A model generated the notes under the pieces. That model searched no databases. It had not been told where the DNA came from and was given only the letters and a program-made list of their open reading frames with translations. From Halobacillus karajensis (GTDB lineage: Bacteria > Bacillota > Bacilli > Bacillales > Halobacillaceae), in NCBI RefSeq assembly GCF_900108515.1, contig NZ_FNWW01000011.1, positions 36,843 to 100,842 on the forward strand: 64,000 bases of DNA, in the 5' to 3' direction. Below, in pieces: positions 35,314 to 43,110 of this stretch (position 1 is its first letter; each line of letters opens with the position of its first letter). The position numbers and the translations under genes were made by a program.

Positions 35314-36690
35314 TTAAGCTTGTCGGGGATGGACAAGGCGCCCTGAGCTTTTGTTTTTAAAAAACAATGCTCGATCTTTGTATAAGAAAATGATCGACAG
35401 GATAAATGCCATAAGATCGGAAAGCGGGAACGCAAGCCATACACCTGTGACACCAAAGAAATGTGGCAGAATCAAGACAAGTGGAATCAAGAAAAGCACT
35501 TGCCGAGCCATGGACAGGATGAGGGCAGGCTTTGCCATCCCTAATGCTTGATAAAGTCCTCCACTGACCACTTGGGCGCCGATCAAAATAGCTAGTGCGA
35601 ACATGATTCGAATGGCGAACGCACCGGTTTCAATAGTAGCGTTATCCCCTGTGAATATATTCATCAGCCCTTCAGGGAAGGCCATCATCAGGAGGAAGAT
35701 TCCCGTTGAAATAATCGTAACGACTTTCATGCCAAGCATAACGGTTTCCTTCAGACGGTCATAGTTTTTCGCACCATAATTATACCCAATAATTGGCTGC
35801 ATTCCTTGGAGGACACCAACCATTGGCATAATCGTGAACATTGCAAGTTTCTGTACAATACCGAAGACACCCACTTCAAACTCTCCCCCGAATTTAATGA
35901 GCATCAGGTTAATTGCGATCATCATTCCACTTCCGGAAACTTGGCGAATAAAGGCTGGCATTCCTATAGTTAAAACTTCACGGATCACTAGCCATTGCGG
36001 TTTCAGAGAAGCAAGCTTGATAGTCAGTGATGACTTACCTTTTAGAAAGTAGTTCAACACCACTATAGTCACGGAGGCTTGCGAAATGACTGTAGCGATC
36101 GAAGCCCCCTGCACACCCATGTTCAGTCCGAAAATAAAGATAGGATCAAGGATAATATTTAAAACGGCCGGGATGATCATTGTGACCATGGCAAATTTAG
36201 AGTTTCCTTCTGAACGAATGATATTGTTTGTTGTAAAAGCGAAGGAGAAGAAAACAGAACCGAGCATGATGGGGAATAGATAGTCGGTTGCATAAGGCAT
36301 GATGTTTTCTGTTGCTCCGAATAGCTTCAGTAAGGGTTCAAGAAAGGTGAAAGCACCGATAAAGCCTATACTGCTCACGATGACTATAGTGAAAAGGACG
36401 TTTCCAAATACCTGGTCCGCTTCGTCTTGTTTATTTTCACCTAAGCGTCTGGAAATGACGGATGCTCCGCCAATACCGACAGCAGCTGCGATTGCCATGA
36501 TGATCATCATGACAGGGAAGCCGATACTTACACCAGAAACACCTAAAATCCCCACACCGCGCGCAATAAAAAGTGTATCAATAACGTTGTACAAGGCCAT
36601 GACGAACATTCCAATCATGGCAGGCACGGACAAGTTCATTAACAGCTTTGGAATGGGTTGAATACCTAACCGTTGACTTTGTTCTTTCAT
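35314..36690 (-). CDS. MATE family multidrug efflux transporter (MepA-like)
   Basis: This 458-residue transporter has twelve hydrophobic helices in two halves. The first contains PAMIGMFVMALYNVIDTLFI and VGIGGASVISRRLGE, the second has GMPAFIRQVSGSG and MQPIIGYNYGAKN, motifs typical of MATE/MepA pumps. It exports cationic drugs or metabolites in exchange for Na+ or H+. It overlaps by one base with the upstream marR-type gene and is its likely target. The ATG is preceded by GAGGAGAG inside that gene. Confidence 0.9.
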   Translation of the reverse strand: MKEQSQRLGIQPIPKLLMNLSVPAMIGMFVMALYNVIDTLFIARGVGILGVSGVSIGFPVMMIIMAIAAAVGIGGASVISRRLGENKQDEADQVFGNVLFTIVIVSSIGFIGAFTFLEPLLKLFGATENIMPYATDYLFPIMLGSVFFSFAFTTNNIIRSEGNSKFAMVTMIIPAVLNIILDPIFIFGLNMGVQGASIATVISQASVTIVVLNYFLKGKSSLTIKLASLKPQWLVIREVLTIGMPAFIRQVSGSGMMIAINLMLIKFGGEFEVGVFGIVQKLAMFTIMPMVGVLQGMQPIIGYNYGAKNYDRLKETVMLGMKVVTIISTGIFLLMMAFPEGLMNIFTGDNATIETGAFAIRIMFALAILIGAQVVSGGLYQALGMAKPALILSMARQVLFLIPLVLILPHFFGVTGVWLAFPLSDLMAFILSIIFLYKDRALFFKNKSSGRLVHPRQA

Positions 36691-37139
36691 TAATTTTCTC
36701 TCCTCGCTGTTTTAGGTTTCAGGTTTTGCTGCATCTTCTTCAACCATGAAACCATCACTTGTTGTTCTTCTGCAGACAACCCTTGCGATGCTTCTGTTTC
36801 GATATCTGTCACAATTTTAAGAATGGTGGCATGGAGTTCCATCCCCTTGTCGGTCAGCTTGACAAGTTTCGTCCGTTTATCCTGTTGGCATGATCGTTTA
36901 ACGATACGATCATGCTTCCTTAAGGTTTCAATTAATCCGTTCATGGATGAAGCCTTAATGTGCAGTTGTTTTTGTAACTCCGATTGAGATTGTTCTCCTG
37001 CTTTGGCTAAGAAATAGATGACTTTCGCTTGTGAGTGAGTCAGTCCATACTCCCCTAACCGCTGGTTGTATATATTCTGCAAAAAGTGTGACACCATGTT
37101 GATGTTATACCCTAATGTTCGATCTATATTGTATTCCAT
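36690..37139 (-). CDS. MarR family regulator (MepR-like)
   Basis: This 149-residue winged-helix regulator has the MarR layout: helices around LTHSQAKVIYFL, recognition helix region LQKQLHIKASSMNGLIETLRKH, wing with RSCQQDKRTKLVKLT, and a C-terminal dimerisation helix. It probably represses its own operon with the MATE pump and is released by pump substrates. It is the first gene of that two-gene operon. The ATG at 37139 lies after a GGGGGC-like site in a short leader. Confidence 0.88.
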   Translation of the reverse strand: MEYNIDRTLGYNINMVSHFLQNIYNQRLGEYGLTHSQAKVIYFLAKAGEQSQSELQKQLHIKASSMNGLIETLRKHDRIVKRSCQQDKRTKLVKLTDKGMELHATILKIVTDIETEASQGLSAEEQQVMVSWLKKMQQNLKPKTARREN

Positions 37140-37284
37140 ATTTACTTAGCCCCCTAAACAAATTACAGTATAAAACAGGGAAGGATAGAAGTAAACGAAA
37201 AGTCTTCGCCAAAGTGAGACGCCATATGACCAATGACAAAATTAACCTCTATTTAATCAACCTTAAGACTTATTGTAGAGTAAA

Positions 37285-37577
37285 ATAAAGGGGAGAAGGA
37301 AGATGATGGATATGAAAACACATCCGAATTCCTTTTATAATGGAGTCTTTTTTATGGGGATAGGGATGCCCCGCAAGCTGACTGGAAATCGTTGATCTTA
37401 CACGTTCAGGTTTAGTAAAGCATCTCCCGCCATTCGTTATCCAATGGAATGAGGAGACCGGGCTTTTGGTATGGAGCGAAGGTCAACCAAATTTTTCTTA
37501 CAGTGGATGAACCAGAACAACTATATGAAACATTAAAAAAGAACAGCTGGTTTCAGGGAAAGGAAAATAGTCAATGA
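37285..37577 (+). pseudogene. Broken small gene, PH-like fragment
   Basis: Between the marR-type gene and the second lipid kinase there is no intact ORF, but translated pieces look protein-like. The frame 37385-37510 gives HLPPFVIQWNEETG, and a +1 shift at about 37455 gives RPGFWYGAKVNQIFLTVDEP followed by EQLYETL, ending at TGA 37577. The pattern resembles small bacterial PH-domain proteins. The two frames together with the short start segment at 37303 suggest a small gene with frameshifts. Tentative. Confidence 0.35.
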
Positions 37578-37601
37578 TGTTAAGAGAAAGGAAGGGATGC
37601 T

Positions 37602-38534
37602 ATGCCTCGTTATCAAAGTGGAGTGTTCCTATATAATGGCAATAAAGAGGAAGCGGAAATAGAAACAGCGCTCAGTCAGACGCTGCCTATACTTAGTAAA
37701 GAAGTCAAGGAATTGAAAGTGATTCAAACCGCTTCCCTTGAAGACTTATACGAAACTTGTCGCAGGTATGGACCTGAAGTTGACGTGTTTTTCATTTTTG
37801 GTGGGGACGGGACCGTCCACGAAGTCATTAATTCTCTTGCTCCATTGGAAATACGTCCAGTGATTGGTGTTATACCTGGCGGAACCTGTAACGATTTCAG
37901 TCGTGTATTGGACACCAAGCAGCGCCCCGATCAAGCGGCGGAATCTATCATAAAGGGCGATGAAGTGAAAGTTGATGCCGGAAGAACGGAAGATGATTAT
38001 TTCATTAACTTCTGGGGCATCGGCCTCGTTACCCAAACATCGGTTAACATTGATGAAGGGAAGAAAAATAGACTAGGAGTACTTAGTTACTTTATCAGTG
38101 CTTTGAGGACAGTGAACCAGGCCGCGCCCTTCCGGTTCAAGATGGCCGTTGACGATGAAATGATGGAAGGAGAGGCGGTCATGATTCTTATCATGAACGG
38201 ACAATTTATAGGAACAAGAAGGCTGCCTGTCCCATCCATTGATCTGCAGGATGGGAAGGTTGATGTCCTCATCGTGAAAAATTCAAACTTGACGTTATTC
38301 CGCGAATTAATGACGATGGGACGTCCACAGACAGATGAAACCCAGTTTCAGGAACTCTCTCATCACCAGGGAAGTACGATCAAGATTGATGTCGAAAAGA
38401 AGCAGGATGTAGATATGGATGGCGAAATTAAAGGGAAAACCCCGGAGAGCATCAAGGTTCTCCCGAATCATTTTACCTTTCTGAGTGGTGGATCAGAAGC
38501 ATTACAAAACCTGGTAATCCCCGAAGAAAACTGA
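37602..38534 (+). CDS. YegS/BmrU-type lipid kinase, second copy
   Basis: This 310-residue paralogue of the kinase at 14393 keeps the DAGK core: IFGGDGTVHEVINSLAP, IPGGTCNDFSRVL and NFWGIGLVTQTS. The usual NPxSG start motif is replaced by FLYNGNKEE, and the C terminus ends in VDMDGE. It probably phosphorylates a different lipid, or is less active; the sequence cannot say. The ATG follows AAAGGAAGGG. A MarR-type regulator begins 85 bp downstream. Confidence 0.8.
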   Translation: MPRYQSGVFLYNGNKEEAEIETALSQTLPILSKEVKELKVIQTASLEDLYETCRRYGPEVDVFFIFGGDGTVHEVINSLAPLEIRPVIGVIPGGTCNDFSRVLDTKQRPDQAAESIIKGDEVKVDAGRTEDDYFINFWGIGLVTQTSVNIDEGKKNRLGVLSYFISALRTVNQAAPFRFKMAVDDEMMEGEAVMILIMNGQFIGTRRLPVPSIDLQDGKVDVLIVKNSNLTLFRELMTMGRPQTDETQFQELSHHQGSTIKIDVEKKQDVDMDGEIKGKTPESIKVLPNHFTFLSGGSEALQNLVIPEEN

Positions 38535-38618
38535 TAATCTAAGGGGAAAGGGTGGTTTGACAGTTATAATTTGTTAAACTTATACTATCTTTATCTTTTG
38601 AAAAGGATGGGCGACGTG

Positions 38619-39083
38619 ATGAACGAACAAGAATTATACCGCAAGAAAAAACAAGACCCTTCATTGAAGCTGTTTGTTGTACTGACAAAAGCCCAGCGCA
38701 CAATAGCAGATTTAGTGAAGGATGACATACAACGATATGAATTAAACCCGACAGAATTCGGCGTACTGGAGCTTCTTTATCATCAGGGAGATCAGCCGCT
38801 TCAGAAAATTGGAGAGAAAATCCTGCTTGCAAGTGGAAGCATCACTTATGTGGTAGACAAGCTTGAGAAGAAGGAGTATTTAAAGCGCGTTCCTTGTCCT
38901 AATGACCGTCGGATTACTTTTGCATCCATTACGGATAAAGGCCGAGAGTTATTAAATGATATTTTTCCTGATCATTGGAAACAGATTGAAGCGATTATGG
39001 ACGGACTTTCTGAAGAAGAGAAGAAGGACGCTATCGAATTGCTGAAGAAACTAGGCACTTATGCCGATTCAATAAGTGGGTAG
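38619..39083 (+). CDS. MarR family regulator (MhqR-like)
   Basis: This 154-residue MarR-type protein has LNPTEFGVLELLYHQGDQPLQ, the recognition region KILLASGSITYVVDKLEKKEYL, and wing VPCPNDRRITFASIT, the pattern seen in MhqR/SarZ-like regulators that respond to quinones and electrophiles. A single Cys in the wing (PCPNDRR) is in the place seen in relatives. I start at ATG 38619, about 9 nt after AAAAGG; the frame is open upstream to 38571 without a site. The next unit downstream is the leader ORF and the ABC-F gene. Confidence 0.85.
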   Translation: MNEQELYRKKKQDPSLKLFVVLTKAQRTIADLVKDDIQRYELNPTEFGVLELLYHQGDQPLQKIGEKILLASGSITYVVDKLEKKEYLKRVPCPNDRRITFASITDKGRELLNDIFPDHWKQIEAIMDGLSEEEKKDAIELLKKLGTYADSISG

Positions 39084-39103
39084 CTAATTTTTTGCCCATA
39101 GGT

Positions 39104-39109
39104 TATAAT
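39104..39109 (+). promoter_or_regulatory. Likely -10 box of the leader-ORF/ABC-F transcript
   Basis: A perfect TATAAT lies 36 bp before the leader ORF start. The -35 region 17 bp upstream (TAGCTA) is a poor match, so the promoter may need an activator or be weak. Confidence 0.35.
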
Positions 39110-39144
39110 GTAAATCATTCTAAAGACAAAAGGAGGGTATGAAG

Positions 39145-39252
39145 ATGCTACAGATGCACGTGCTCGATTATCAAATTAATTACGTACGCCGTGCAATTAT
39201 TCACGATTCAGCTGTCAACGGGACACGTATGTCCAAAATGGCAATTGAATAG
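39145..39252 (+). CDS. 35-codon leader ORF upstream of the ABC-F gene
   Basis: An ATG preceded by AAAAGGAGGG at ideal spacing opens a 35-codon frame (MLQMHVLDYQINYVRRA...), ending at TAG 39250-39252. It lies 41 nt before a strong terminator, and the ABC-F gene begins 32 nt after that terminator. Such short, well-initiated ORFs before terminators are the hallmark of ribosome-mediated transcription attenuation that induces antibiotic-resistance ABC-F proteins. The peptide itself probably has no other role. Confidence 0.7.
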   Translation: MLQMHVLDYQINYVRRAIIHDSAVNGTRMSKMAIE

Positions 39253-39293
39253 TGAAGAATGTAGCGTCTCATATCTGATCAAAAGGTAGATAC

Positions 39294-39328
39294 AAAAGTC
39301 AGAGGTAACGGGACCTCTGGCTTTTTTT
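39294..39328 (+). terminator. Attenuator-type terminator before the ABC-F gene
   Basis: AGTCAGAGGT pairs with ACCTCTGGCT (10 bp) around loop AACGGG, followed by T-run 39322-39328. TCTGAT at 39274-39279 could compete by pairing with GTCAGA at 39298-39303, a possible antiterminator. Confidence 0.82.
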
Positions 39329-39359
39329 GTGCTTTTCAAAAGTCTTTAGGAGGTTTTTT

Positions 39360-41219
39360 ATGATTATTACATTAAAAAATTTATATAAAATCATCGGTGG
39401 CGAAGTATTGTTTGAATCTCTTGATATGGCGGTCAAATCCGGTCAGAGGGTAGGTCTGGTTGGTCGTAATGGAAGTGGCAAATCAACGTTGTTTAGAATA
39501 ATAACCAAAGAAGAGGGGATCGATGGGGGGAACCTGTTTATCCAAAAAGGAATGACCATCGGGTATTTAAAGCAGACTCCTTACGATTGGGATAATACAG
39601 GGAGAAGCTACTTGCAACTTGCTTTTGATAAGCTGATGGCTATGGATGAGCAGATGAAAAAATTAGAAAAGGATATGCTGGACCCAGAAAAGATGGATAA
39701 AGCGATAGCTGCTTATGGAGAGATTCAGGAACGCTTCACACAAGAGGGCGGGTATGAAATGGATGCATCTATCCGTCAAGTAGCGAATGGTTTGAATGTA
39801 GAAACTCTATTAGATCAACCTTTTTCAACCTTGAGTGGAGGGGAGAAGACGAAGCTTGGTCTTGCAAAGCTGTTATTAGAAAAGCCGGACGTGCTCTTAT
39901 TGGATGAACCGACAAACCACTTGGATCTACAAGCGATTGAATGGCTGGAGGGGTATTTGCAGCAATATGCTGGGACCATATGTGTGATTTCCCATGACCG
40001 CTCTTTCCTCGACCATATCGTCACAGATATCATGGATTTGGAATCTGGGGAGATTCATATGTACAGAGGCAACTATTCCGCTTTTGAAAAACAAAAAGAA
40101 GAGAAGTTACTCGAAGAGTTCCACCAATACGAAGAGCAGCAGAAAAGAATAAAAAAAATGAAAGAAGCGATTCGCCGTCTAAGGCAGTGGGCCAATGAAG
40201 CTAATCCCCCCAATCCAAAACTCTTCAAAAAAGCTAAAAGCATGGAGAAAGCATTAGAGCGTATGGAAAAAGTCGAAAAGCCATTCATTGATCCGAAGAA
40301 AATGAATCTTTCGCTAGAAGTGAATGGCCGGACAGGAAAAGATGTTTTTCTTATGGATTCTCTTGAGAAAAAATATGGAAGCAAAACAGTTTTAAAGAAC
40401 CTCGACCTCCACATTCGGTATCAGGATAGACTTGCCATCGTCGGAACAAATGGGAGCGGGAAGTCGACACTATTAAAAATTTTATTAGGTAAAGAGGCTC
40501 CAACGTCAGGAAGTGTCAGATGTGCCCCTTCGATGAAGATCGGTTATCTTCCACAAAATCCTCTGCAAGGTGCCGATCGGGACCAACGGATGATCGACCA
40601 TTTCAGGGAATACATCCGGGTGACTGAAGGTGAGGCGAGACATAGACTCGCAGGCTTTATGTTTTATGGCTATGATGTATTTCGTAAGATTCGCCATCTC
40701 AGCGGGGGAGAGCAGATGCGGCTGAAACTGGCGATATTTATGTATCAAGACATTCAGCTATTGATCCTCGATGAACCGACCAATCATTTGGATGTGGATT
40801 CCCAAGAGGTCCTTGAAGAAGCGCTCAACAAGTTTAAAGGGACCGTGATCGGTGTCTCACATGATCGTCACTTCCTTGACCGATGTTTTACTCAAACCGC
40901 CTATCTGGTAGAAGGAAAGATTTATAGCTATCTCGGTACTTATGAAGAAACAAAAAAGCACTGGTACACACTCCTCGAAACAAAGGGGAAAGAAAAGGGA
41001 GGACAGCCTGGGAAGCCGCCTGAACCTATCACGGAGGAGACAGCCCCTCCTGAGGATTGGGAAAGAGAGATAGAGCACCTGGAGCAACAAGTATCTGCTA
41101 TTGAAAAGCAGATGGAAGAGTGTGAGGATGTTGAGACATTCATTCAGCTTGAAGCACAGAAAGGTCAACGGGAAGAAATACTTGAAACACTCTATAAAAA
41201 TTGGTTGGAAAGACAATAA
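39360..41219 (+). CDS. ABC-F family ATPase (ribosome-protection type)
   Basis: This 619-residue protein has two ABC domains and no membrane helices. The first has GRNGSGKSTLFR, LSGGEKTKLGLAK, LLLDEPTNHLDL; the second GTNGSGKSTLLK, LSGGEQMRLKLAI, LILDEPTNHLDV. Between them (about 235-300) lies the charged P-site tRNA-interaction linker with KRIKKMKEAIRRLRQW and KLFKKAKSMEKALERMEK. A C-terminal coiled coil extends past residue 540. ABC-F proteins act on the ribosome, some giving resistance to lincosamides, streptogramins, pleuromutilins or phenicols. The ATG at 39360 follows TAGGAGG. The upstream leader ORF and terminator argue for the antibiotic-inducible group. Confidence 0.88.
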   Translation: MIITLKNLYKIIGGEVLFESLDMAVKSGQRVGLVGRNGSGKSTLFRIITKEEGIDGGNLFIQKGMTIGYLKQTPYDWDNTGRSYLQLAFDKLMAMDEQMKKLEKDMLDPEKMDKAIAAYGEIQERFTQEGGYEMDASIRQVANGLNVETLLDQPFSTLSGGEKTKLGLAKLLLEKPDVLLLDEPTNHLDLQAIEWLEGYLQQYAGTICVISHDRSFLDHIVTDIMDLESGEIHMYRGNYSAFEKQKEEKLLEEFHQYEEQQKRIKKMKEAIRRLRQWANEANPPNPKLFKKAKSMEKALERMEKVEKPFIDPKKMNLSLEVNGRTGKDVFLMDSLEKKYGSKTVLKNLDLHIRYQDRLAIVGTNGSGKSTLLKILLGKEAPTSGSVRCAPSMKIGYLPQNPLQGADRDQRMIDHFREYIRVTEGEARHRLAGFMFYGYDVFRKIRHLSGGEQMRLKLAIFMYQDIQLLILDEPTNHLDVDSQEVLEEALNKFKGTVIGVSHDRHFLDRCFTQTAYLVEGKIYSYLGTYEETKKHWYTLLETKGKEKGGQPGKPPEPITEETAPPEDWEREIEHLEQQVSAIEKQMEECEDVETFIQLEAQKGQREEILETLYKNWLERQ

Positions 41220-41233
41220 ATCGTTCATTTAAG

Positions 41234-41274
41234 AAATGAGGAGGAAGCTGACTGGTTTCTTCCTCATTTTTTTA
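41234..41274 (+). terminator. Terminator after the ABC-F gene
   Basis: Stem AAATGAGGAGGAAG with CTTCCTCATTT followed by a T-run. Confidence 0.88.
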
Positions 41275-41289
41275 TGTCATAAGTGGCCT

Positions 41290-41640
41290 CTTTTTTCTCA
41301 CTCTCTTATAAGAGGGAGACATGCTTTCCATGCTGGGGTCAAAAAAACGGCTAAGTCGTAAAGGTGGAAAAGGTGGTAACTCCTTCTTGTAACTCTTGAT
41401 GTTGATACGACCCAAGCCCGAGGTTCTTTTGACTAATGTCTCCAGTCACTAACTTGATCTTTTCTATATATACATGAGGACGAACGTTCCAGAAGGCGGC
41501 CTGTTTTATAGCTTGTTCCTTCATATTCGGAAGGTGAAGGAGTAGTCTTTTCAATGGGGTGTCCTGTTTTAAAGAGGTCTTCAATTAATGATAAGGCTAA
41601 GTATCCAGGGAACCCAGTGAATAAATAAGTATTTGTCAAT
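41290..41640 (-). pseudogene. Remnant of an extended SDR (NAD-dependent epimerase/acyl-reductase-like)
   Basis: The minus strand begins TNTYLFTGFPGYLALSLIED (TTG at 41639), an NAD-binding start of extended SDR proteins. A frame change continues with LKRLLLHLPNMKEQA, then KIKLVTGDISQKNLGL and HQELQEGV in a second frame, then LFHLYDLAVFLTPAWKAC in a third. These pieces align, in order, with the first 110 or so residues of SDR proteins of about 350 residues; the rest is gone. This is a decayed, truncated gene. From 41641 to 41819 I see no gene. Confidence 0.72.
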
Positions 41641-41819
41641 TATGCTCGCCTCTATATATTCAATTAGTGGACCTTTCAATTCTTTAAGCTATTTCCCTTC
41701 TTTGTTACATTGTTTAGAGAAGAGAGCAAAAGGGGAGGATGCGTTTTTTGGTTGTAACAAAATGTAGGGTAAGTAACAGTTTCGTGACAAAAAATAAGCC
41801 GATTTTGATGAGAAAATAG

Positions 41820-41844
41820 GTTTAGATTTTATAGAGGCGGGTAT
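41820..41844 (+). promoter_or_regulatory. Candidate SigB promoter of the glutaredoxin-like gene
   Basis: GTTTAG-N13-GGGTAT has five of six -35 bases and a perfect -10. It lies about 45 bp before the start codon. Confidence 0.62.
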
Positions 41845-41889
41845 AAAAAGGGAAGATAAAATTTGAAAAAGACAGAAGGAGGGGGAGTG

Positions 41890-42171
41890 TTGCTTAACCC
41901 GGAAGTCATCGTGTACACGAGTCGGAACTGTGATGATTGTGAAAAGGTGATAGGAAAGTTGAATGAATGGGAAATCAAGTATGAAGAGCGGAATGTGTCA
42001 GAAAACCGAGAGTATTTCAAGGAATTACAAGGAAATAATGTCTACGGGACACCCGCTATATTTATAAATGGGGAGAAAATCCTAGGCTATCAAATTCGCA
42101 AAATGAAGCAAAAGCTAGGTATAAAGGAAAAACCACAGTATATCGATATAGACTCCATGAATTTTTCCTAA
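41890..42171 (+). CDS. Glutaredoxin/thioredoxin-like protein
   Basis: This 93-residue protein begins LNPEVIVYTSRNCDDCEKV, with a CxxC (Cys-Asp-Asp-Cys) active site, then YEERNVSENREYF and the cis-Pro motif VYGTPAIFINGEKILGY, the glutaredoxin-family pattern. It likely reduces mixed disulfides, perhaps with bacillithiol. The start is TTG 41890 (7 nt after GGAGG) or the in-frame GTG 41887; a longer frame from 41863 spans the ribosome site and is rejected. A SigB-type promoter precedes it, so general-stress induction is likely. Confidence 0.8.
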   Translation: MLNPEVIVYTSRNCDDCEKVIGKLNEWEIKYEERNVSENREYFKELQGNNVYGTPAIFINGEKILGYQIRKMKQKLGIKEKPQYIDIDSMNFS

Positions 42172-42179
42172 TGGTTTCG

Positions 42180-42208
42180 ACAAGTGATGAGTGATCGCTT
42201 GTTTTTTT
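42180..42208 (+). terminator. Terminator after the glutaredoxin-like gene
   Basis: ACAAGTGA pairs with TCGCTTGT (one G-U) and is followed by seven T residues. From 42209 to 42360 I see no gene. Confidence 0.75.
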
Positions 42209-42408
42209 GTGATTCCCAGAATTGGGGTGTGATAAAGTGTATAGAAGTTGTCAATGAGGCGGAGGGTACCATTTGAACGGTTCTCTTCGCCTTATTCTTG
42301 TTCAGAGATCATTGAAGGCAAAATAGAAGCGAGCCCTTTCACTTTTGTTTCACTTTTAGAGGTGTTTTTTCATAGGCTGAAGTATCAGACGTTAAAGGTG
42401 GATCAATC

Positions 42409-42801
42409 ATGTACCCATATAATCCTTATTATTATAATTACAATAATAGTTGGTATCGGTATCCCGCCAACTCTCCTTATGATCAGATGAACTACCAGCA
42501 AATGTACACGAACCAAAACCAAGGCACCCCCTTGGGTTATAACGACTTCAATCAAATGTACGGTTTCCAGAATCCGTATATGAATAGTTACAACTATACA
42601 GGTTATACTGAAACCGGGAATCCCAATCCTTCATTCAATGTTGGAAGTATGTCCAAAGGTGTTATGAATTATTTTCAAAATGAAGATGGACAGTTAGACA
42701 TAGACAAAATGATGTCGACTACAGGCCAGGTTGTGAAAACCGTGAAGGAAGTGAGCCCGATTGTAAAGGGGATTGGCTCTTTCGTAAAAGGGATCAAGTA
42801 A
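42409..42801 (+). CDS. YppG-like spore coat protein
   Basis: This 130-residue protein has a Tyr-, Asn-, Pro- and Gln-rich first half (NPYYYNYNNSWYRYPANSPYD, many MY and NY pairs) and a more regular C terminus, FNVGSMSKGVMNYFQNEDGQ and KGIGSFVKGIK. This composition and ending match the YppG family of Bacillus coat-associated proteins. It would be made in the mother cell late in sporulation. A CATAGGCT sequence 38 bp upstream resembles a SigE/SigK -10 box. The ATG follows AAAGGTGG. A terminator follows immediately. Confidence 0.75.
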   Translation: MYPYNPYYYNYNNSWYRYPANSPYDQMNYQQMYTNQNQGTPLGYNDFNQMYGFQNPYMNSYNYTGYTETGNPNPSFNVGSMSKGVMNYFQNEDGQLDIDKMMSTTGQVVKTVKEVSPIVKGIGSFVKGIK

Positions 42802-42803
42802 TG

Positions 42804-42832
42804 TGCGCGCTATTTGCTTAGCGCGCCTTTTC
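42804..42832 (+). terminator. Terminator after the yppG-like gene
   Basis: GCGCGCTA pairs with TAGCGCGC around loop TTTGCT, then CTTTTCT. The 275 bp to 43110 hold no convincing gene. Confidence 0.82.
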
Positions 42833-43110
42833 TATAGGGCCTTCATCAATTATGCTGCGGATCGTTAGGGTAGTGGTTTTTATCTGTGAAAGCTCTCTCC
42901 CTGACGTGAAGGGGGTTCGAGCACCTTTCTTTTTATGGAGCTGGGTGAACGTGAGGCTCCTGACTTAAGTATGGAGTGGTTTCGTTCAGCGGTGTAAAGG
43001 AGCTTTTAGGTAGGGGAATAAATGGATGAAAGAGTGCAGTCTTTTTAGTAAAATAAGGAAATGATGTGTAATAGAATAACGAAATAATAAGCAGGTGGAG
43101 GCATAGGAAC

